Shown in pieces: positions 6,951 to 9,974 of a stretch of 9,974 bases of DNA; the first letter of the stretch is position 1, and every line of letters begins with the position of its first letter. The notes under the pieces were generated by a model. That model searched no databases. It saw only the letters and a program-made list of their open reading frames with translations, and had not been told where the DNA came from. Origin of the DNA: CAZPZZ01 sp964591245 (GTDB taxonomy: Bacteria > Acidobacteriota > Vicinamibacteria > Vicinamibacterales > UBA8438); assembly GCA_964591245.1 (NCBI GenBank), contig CAZPZZ010000150.1, forward strand, positions 1 through 9,974. Direction: 5' to 3'. The position numbers and the translations under genes are program-made.

Positions 6951-8393
6951 ATGGCTGGACGACCAGGCAGTACAACCGCACAGAATCAACGCGAAAGCCG
7001 TCGGCGCTTCTTTAAGCTGCTGGCAGCAAGTCCCCTGCTCGCGGCGGCCTATCCCGGGCTGCCGTCCAGTTGGCAAGACGCCATTGCCAAGGAAGCAGTA
7101 CGCGCCACGTCGGCCGGGCCGCGCCCGGCGGGTATTCCCTGCCCGGATTGCGGGGCCGAGATGGTATTCCCGACCCAGGCCCACGCACCGCTGGCTGGCC
7201 AGGAATCCGCGAACCCGCTTGCGCTCGACCCTAACCGGTTTCTGGAAGGGCAGCTTACAGGGCAGGTCCTCGACTCTCCGGAACAGGCCGTCAATGTCTG
7301 GGACATGGAGATGACAACCCACGCAAACAACCTGGCTGAGCACTGGGCCTATCTACACCTCGGGGTCGATGATCTCGAGACGCGTGTGGCGAATCGAGAA
7401 GGCTTCAACCGCATCGCACTTCGTCCAAGGCGCCTCGGTCAGGACACCTCAAACCTGGACACCTCGATCGAACTCTTCGGCAAACGGTACGAGTCCCCGC
7501 TCTTCACGTGTCCCGTCGCCGCGCTCCAGGCGTACCACACGCAGGGTGAGGTCGCCGTCGCTCGAGCCGCCCGGGGACAGGGCACGTTCGTGTGCCAATC
7601 CCACGCCAGCTCGATGTCCTACGAGGAAATTGCCGAGGGTTACGGTGAGCCACACTGGTACCAGCTCTACATCCGCCCCGATTGGAACGAGGTGACCCGT
7701 ACGCTGGACCGCGTCGAGGCGGCAGGCTGCGAGGTCCTTGTCTGGACCGTTGACCTGCTTGGTGGTAGCAATCGAGAACTGGTCCGGCGGGCAGAAGGCG
7801 TCGAAGGCAAGAGCCCGGCACTGTGCCAGAGCTGCCACAACCATCAAGAGGGCTATCAACGGCCCATGTCTCGGAACATCGAAGGTCCCGCCGGTCCGCG
7901 TCCGGCACAAGATTGGGATTACCTCAAGCGGCTGAAGGACTACACGTCGATGAAGGTGCTCGTGAAGGGCATCGTCACGCAGGAAGAAGCCCAACTCGCC
8001 GTCGAACACGGCGCGGATGGTGTCTTCGTCTCAAACCATGGTGGCCGCGGGGTCAACATGCTTCGTGGAAGCATCGATGCACTCCCGGAAGTCGTCAAAG
8101 CCGTTGACGGCCGCGTCCCCGTTCTCATCGACAGCGGCGTCAGACGCGGAGCGGACATCTTCAAGGCCTTGGCGCTGGGTGCAGACGCCGTCGGCATCGG
8201 TCGGCCGCACGTCTGGGGTCTGGGCGCATTCGGACAGGAGGGCGTCGACAAGGTTCTGGACATCGTCCTGGACGAGTTCCGCATGGTCATGCGTCAGACA
8301 CGCACGACGGCGATCGATCAGATCGATTCTCGATTTGTCATGGAAGGGCGCACCATCATGACCCGGCACAACCGACTCGGTTTTGGGCTCTAG
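6951..8393 (+). CDS. Tat-exported FMN-dependent alpha-hydroxy-acid dehydrogenase
   Basis: An FMN TIM-barrel enzyme of the lactate dehydrogenase/glycolate oxidase family, which oxidises 2-hydroxy acids to 2-oxo acids. It is 480 aa, against about 350-390 for ordinary members; the excess is an N-terminal extension of about 120 residues. That extension has a twin-arginine signal (SRRRFFK at 16-22, then an Ala/Leu-rich core), unusual for this mostly cytoplasmic family. Conserved parts: YLHLGVDDLETRVANREGF at 134-152, LRPRRL at 157-162, YQLY at 237-240, TVD at 266-268, K339 in VKGI, the catalytic block SNHGGR (H363, R366), DSGVRRGADIFKALALGA at 394-411, and GIGRP at 415-419. The usual HGGRQLD reads HGGRGVN here. 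Two Cys pairs stand out: C64/C67 (CPDCG) and C292/C295 (CQSCH), the latter in the loop after the TVD strand. GAGGAG lies six bases before the ATG. Substrate and electron acceptor are unknown. Confidence 0.95.
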   Translation: MAGRPGSTTAQNQRESRRRFFKLLAASPLLAAAYPGLPSSWQDAIAKEAVRATSAGPRPAGIPCPDCGAEMVFPTQAHAPLAGQESANPLALDPNRFLEGQLTGQVLDSPEQAVNVWDMEMTTHANNLAEHWAYLHLGVDDLETRVANREGFNRIALRPRRLGQDTSNLDTSIELFGKRYESPLFTCPVAALQAYHTQGEVAVARAARGQGTFVCQSHASSMSYEEIAEGYGEPHWYQLYIRPDWNEVTRTLDRVEAAGCEVLVWTVDLLGGSNRELVRRAEGVEGKSPALCQSCHNHQEGYQRPMSRNIEGPAGPRPAQDWDYLKRLKDYTSMKVLVKGIVTQEEAQLAVEHGADGVFVSNHGGRGVNMLRGSIDALPEVVKAVDGRVPVLIDSGVRRGADIFKALALGADAVGIGRPHVWGLGAFGQEGVDKVLDIVLDEFRMVMRQTRTTAIDQIDSRFVMEGRTIMTRHNRLGFGL

Positions 8394-9503
8394 ATGCGGC
8401 CTTCAGGCCAGCGTGTGGCTGAATTACGTGGCGACCGACCTCCGGAACGGTGCACGCACCGCCGGCCACGTACCGACACACGTTTTGTATGCCTCCTGCT
8501 GGTGTTGTGGTTGGGCGTCGCGACGCCCTCCACAGCACTGACCGGGACGCTCCTGGTCGCCAACCGATCCGGCGGCAGTATCACACTCTTTGACCTCGCG
8601 ACCGAGGTCGAGATCGCGCGTATCCCGATCGGCCCGGTCATTCCGCATGAAGTGCATGTGTCCCCCGATGGGCGCTTCGCCCTGACAGCGGAATATGGAC
8701 CAAATCACAGCCCTGGACGGCACATCATCCTGATTGACATCGCCACTGCCGAGATCGTGAGCCGCATCGATCTCGGCCCGAACTCTCGTCCTCACACGGC
8801 ACTCTTCCTGCCGGACGGTCGTCGAGCCGTGGCGACCATGCAGGATTCCGACGAGCTCGCACTCGTGGATCTGGAGCAAGAATCCGTCGTGCGCACGTAT
8901 CCGACGGGTGGCCGGGAGGGACATATGGTCCGACTCCATCCCGACGGATCACGCGCCTACGTCACGAGTCGCGGAGGCCCCGGCACGCTGTCGGTCATCT
9001 TTCTGAACGAAGAACGCCCGCCTGTCGTCCTCGCGACGGGCCCCGGTGCCGAGGGCCTGGACGTCACTCCGGACGGACGGGAAATCTGGGTCGCCAATCG
9101 AGGAGGCACCTCGATCTCGGTGATTGATGCCCACTCCCTCGACATTGTGGACACGCTCGAATCTCGACCGGCTGCTGGACGCATCGAGATAGGGCCACGC
9201 GGCTTTGCCATCGTGCCCAACGGCGGCCGGGGTTCACGGGTTCCGCAGTACTTACGGCTCTGGGATGTCACGGCACGGCAGATGATCACGGAAGTCCCCC
9301 TGCGCGACGGCAAACCGCAAGGCGGCAACTTTGGCGTGCTCATCCAAGACGATTTCGCGTTCGCGAGCGATCCCGATGCGGGAACGATCCAGGTCTTCCA
9401 GCTTCCGGAACTCACCGGGCGCCGCCCACTGATCCTTGCCCATGACGCGCCCGACGGTATGGCCTGGTCGCCGATGCGCGTAGAGGTCCTGACCCGGCAG
9501 TGA
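8394..9503 (+). CDS. YVTN/YncE-like beta-propeller repeat protein, secreted
   Basis: A 369-aa predicted extracytoplasmic beta-propeller. Repeats follow the YVTN pattern 'VANR.GGSI.V.D..T..v...i..G..P..v..sPDG': clear units begin near residues 51 (LLVANRSGGSITLFD), 95 (ALTAEYGPNH), 142 (GRRAVATMQDSDELALVD), 186 (SRAYVTSRGG) and 229 (REIWVANRGGTSISVID), and a more diverged C-terminal part follows. PDG turns occur at 91-93, 140-142, 183-185 and 227-229. The ATG follows the TAG of the flavin gene with no gap and no good ribosome site, so reinitiation after the upstream gene is likely. A hydrophobic signal core is at 31-43, but it sits behind a long Arg-rich start of 30 residues. The GTG at codon 8 (8415) is an alternative start, and no closer one exists. 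Family proteins bind ligands or partners; here a partner role for the flavin enzyme is inference. Confidence 0.93.
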   Translation: MRPSGQRVAELRGDRPPERCTHRRPRTDTRFVCLLLVLWLGVATPSTALTGTLLVANRSGGSITLFDLATEVEIARIPIGPVIPHEVHVSPDGRFALTAEYGPNHSPGRHIILIDIATAEIVSRIDLGPNSRPHTALFLPDGRRAVATMQDSDELALVDLEQESVVRTYPTGGREGHMVRLHPDGSRAYVTSRGGPGTLSVIFLNEERPPVVLATGPGAEGLDVTPDGREIWVANRGGTSISVIDAHSLDIVDTLESRPAAGRIEIGPRGFAIVPNGGRGSRVPQYLRLWDVTARQMITEVPLRDGKPQGGNFGVLIQDDFAFASDPDAGTIQVFQLPELTGRRPLILAHDAPDGMAWSPMRVEVLTRQ

Positions 9504-9524
9504 CCACGCACGCCAGATCTTCGC

Positions 9525-9538
9525 GGGCGCTCTCGCCC
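9525..9538 (+). terminator. Small GC hairpin after the YVTN gene
   Basis: GGGCG-CTCT-CGCCC, 22 bases after the stop of the last plus-strand gene. A five-pair stem with no T-run, so only a tentative transcript end. Confidence 0.25.
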
Positions 9539-9827
9539 TGGCCCCCGACCGCACGACACGACTCCACTCCCCCGACTCTCGCACGCCACTCAACGCCCCT
9601 AGACGCCAGTGACAAAATGCAGGAACATTGATCGACTGGGCGGTCGCATCCGCGGGCGAATTCCCTGCCCAACACCGGGAAGGTTCTCGCTGCCGGCCTT
9701 GTGGGCCCCGTGATAACGCAGAACGCCCTTGACTGCGCTCTTGTCAAAGCATCAATACGGCCTCGGCGGGGGCGGGGTGCCCACCGCGATTGAGGACAAT
9801 ACCAAATGACAATGATTCCCCGAGAAG

Positions 9828-9844
9828 ATTCCAACGTTTGGAAT
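9828..9844. repeat. Perfect 17-bp inverted repeat (ATTCCAA-CGT-TTGGAAT)
   Basis: Seven-base arms with a three-base centre, directly overlapping the small palindrome GGAATTCC at 9840-9847. The symmetry suits a dimeric repressor's operator for a gene to the right of the window, or a small hairpin. It is AT-richer than its surroundings. The function is not determined. Confidence 0.55.
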
Positions 9845-9974
9845 TCCGCGGCCAATCGGCTCGTTCCCGTGATCTCACCTTGATACCGTGATACGCATGT
9901 TCGCGCGTAGGCTGGCGCTTCCCGGACCACACCGGAGAACACGATTACCATTGAGCGGTCTCGCGCGCCCCAAA

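Larger units (their letters stand above)
9504..9974. other. Non-coding stretch downstream of the plus-strand operon
   Basis: 471 bp with no convincing gene. A minus-strand frame (9951-9412) overlaps the YVTN gene and has composition typical of a shadow frame. A short plus-strand frame opens with ATG at 9897 and is still open at the window edge (26 codons, Arg/Pro-rich, no ribosome site), too little to call. The region holds a perfect inverted repeat at 9828-9844. No tRNA or rRNA shape was recognised. Confidence 0.6.

Noticed and set aside
9412..9951. Minus-strand 179-codon frame at the right end
   Set aside because: It overlaps the end of the well-supported YVTN gene, and its composition (high Arg, Ala, Cys, Ser) has no domain pattern.
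9897..9974. Plus-strand frame from ATG 9897, open at the window edge
   Set aside because: Only 26 codons, Arg/Pro-rich, no ribosome site. It could be the start of a gene, but nothing supports it here.

Overview
The window looks like chromosomal DNA of a GC-rich Gram-negative-type bacterium. GC is roughly 60% by eye, Arg far outnumbers Lys, ribosome binding sites are standard, and both Sec and Tat signal peptides occur. The mix of families (three-domain multicopper oxidase, LVIVD and YVTN propellers, DUF3500, class C serine hydrolase) is common in environmental and marine Acidobacteriota-like genomes. The sequence alone does not fix the phylum.

Layout: two gene sets diverge from a 534-bp intergenic region (6417-6950). 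The minus-strand set reads leftward: serine hydrolase (6416-5148), DUF3500 protein (4997-3921), LVIVD beta-propeller (3747-2407), a 208-aa secreted protein of unknown role (2407-1781), and a laccase-type multicopper oxidase (1781 to beyond position 1). The last three genes are joined by one-base stop/start overlaps (TAATG, then TGATG), so they form a translationally coupled unit. The plus-strand set is a Tat-exported FMN alpha-hydroxy-acid dehydrogenase (6951-8393) followed at zero distance (TAG then ATG) by a YVTN beta-propeller (8394-9503). The last 471 bp (9504-9974) hold no convincing gene, only a perfect 17-bp inverted repeat.

All seven proteins appear to start with an export signal, and no cytoplasmic enzyme, regulator or transporter lies in the window. 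The locus therefore reads as an extracytoplasmic module: two oxidoreductases (copper and flavin), one hydrolase, two beta-propellers and two proteins without known function. What it acts on cannot be read from the sequence. The most unusual parts are the flavin enzyme, which has a Tat signal and two CxxC pairs (one a CxxCH in the loop that normally lies over the active site), and the small secreted protein locked between the LVIVD propeller and the copper oxidase. No mobile elements, CRISPR arrays, tRNA or rRNA genes were seen.
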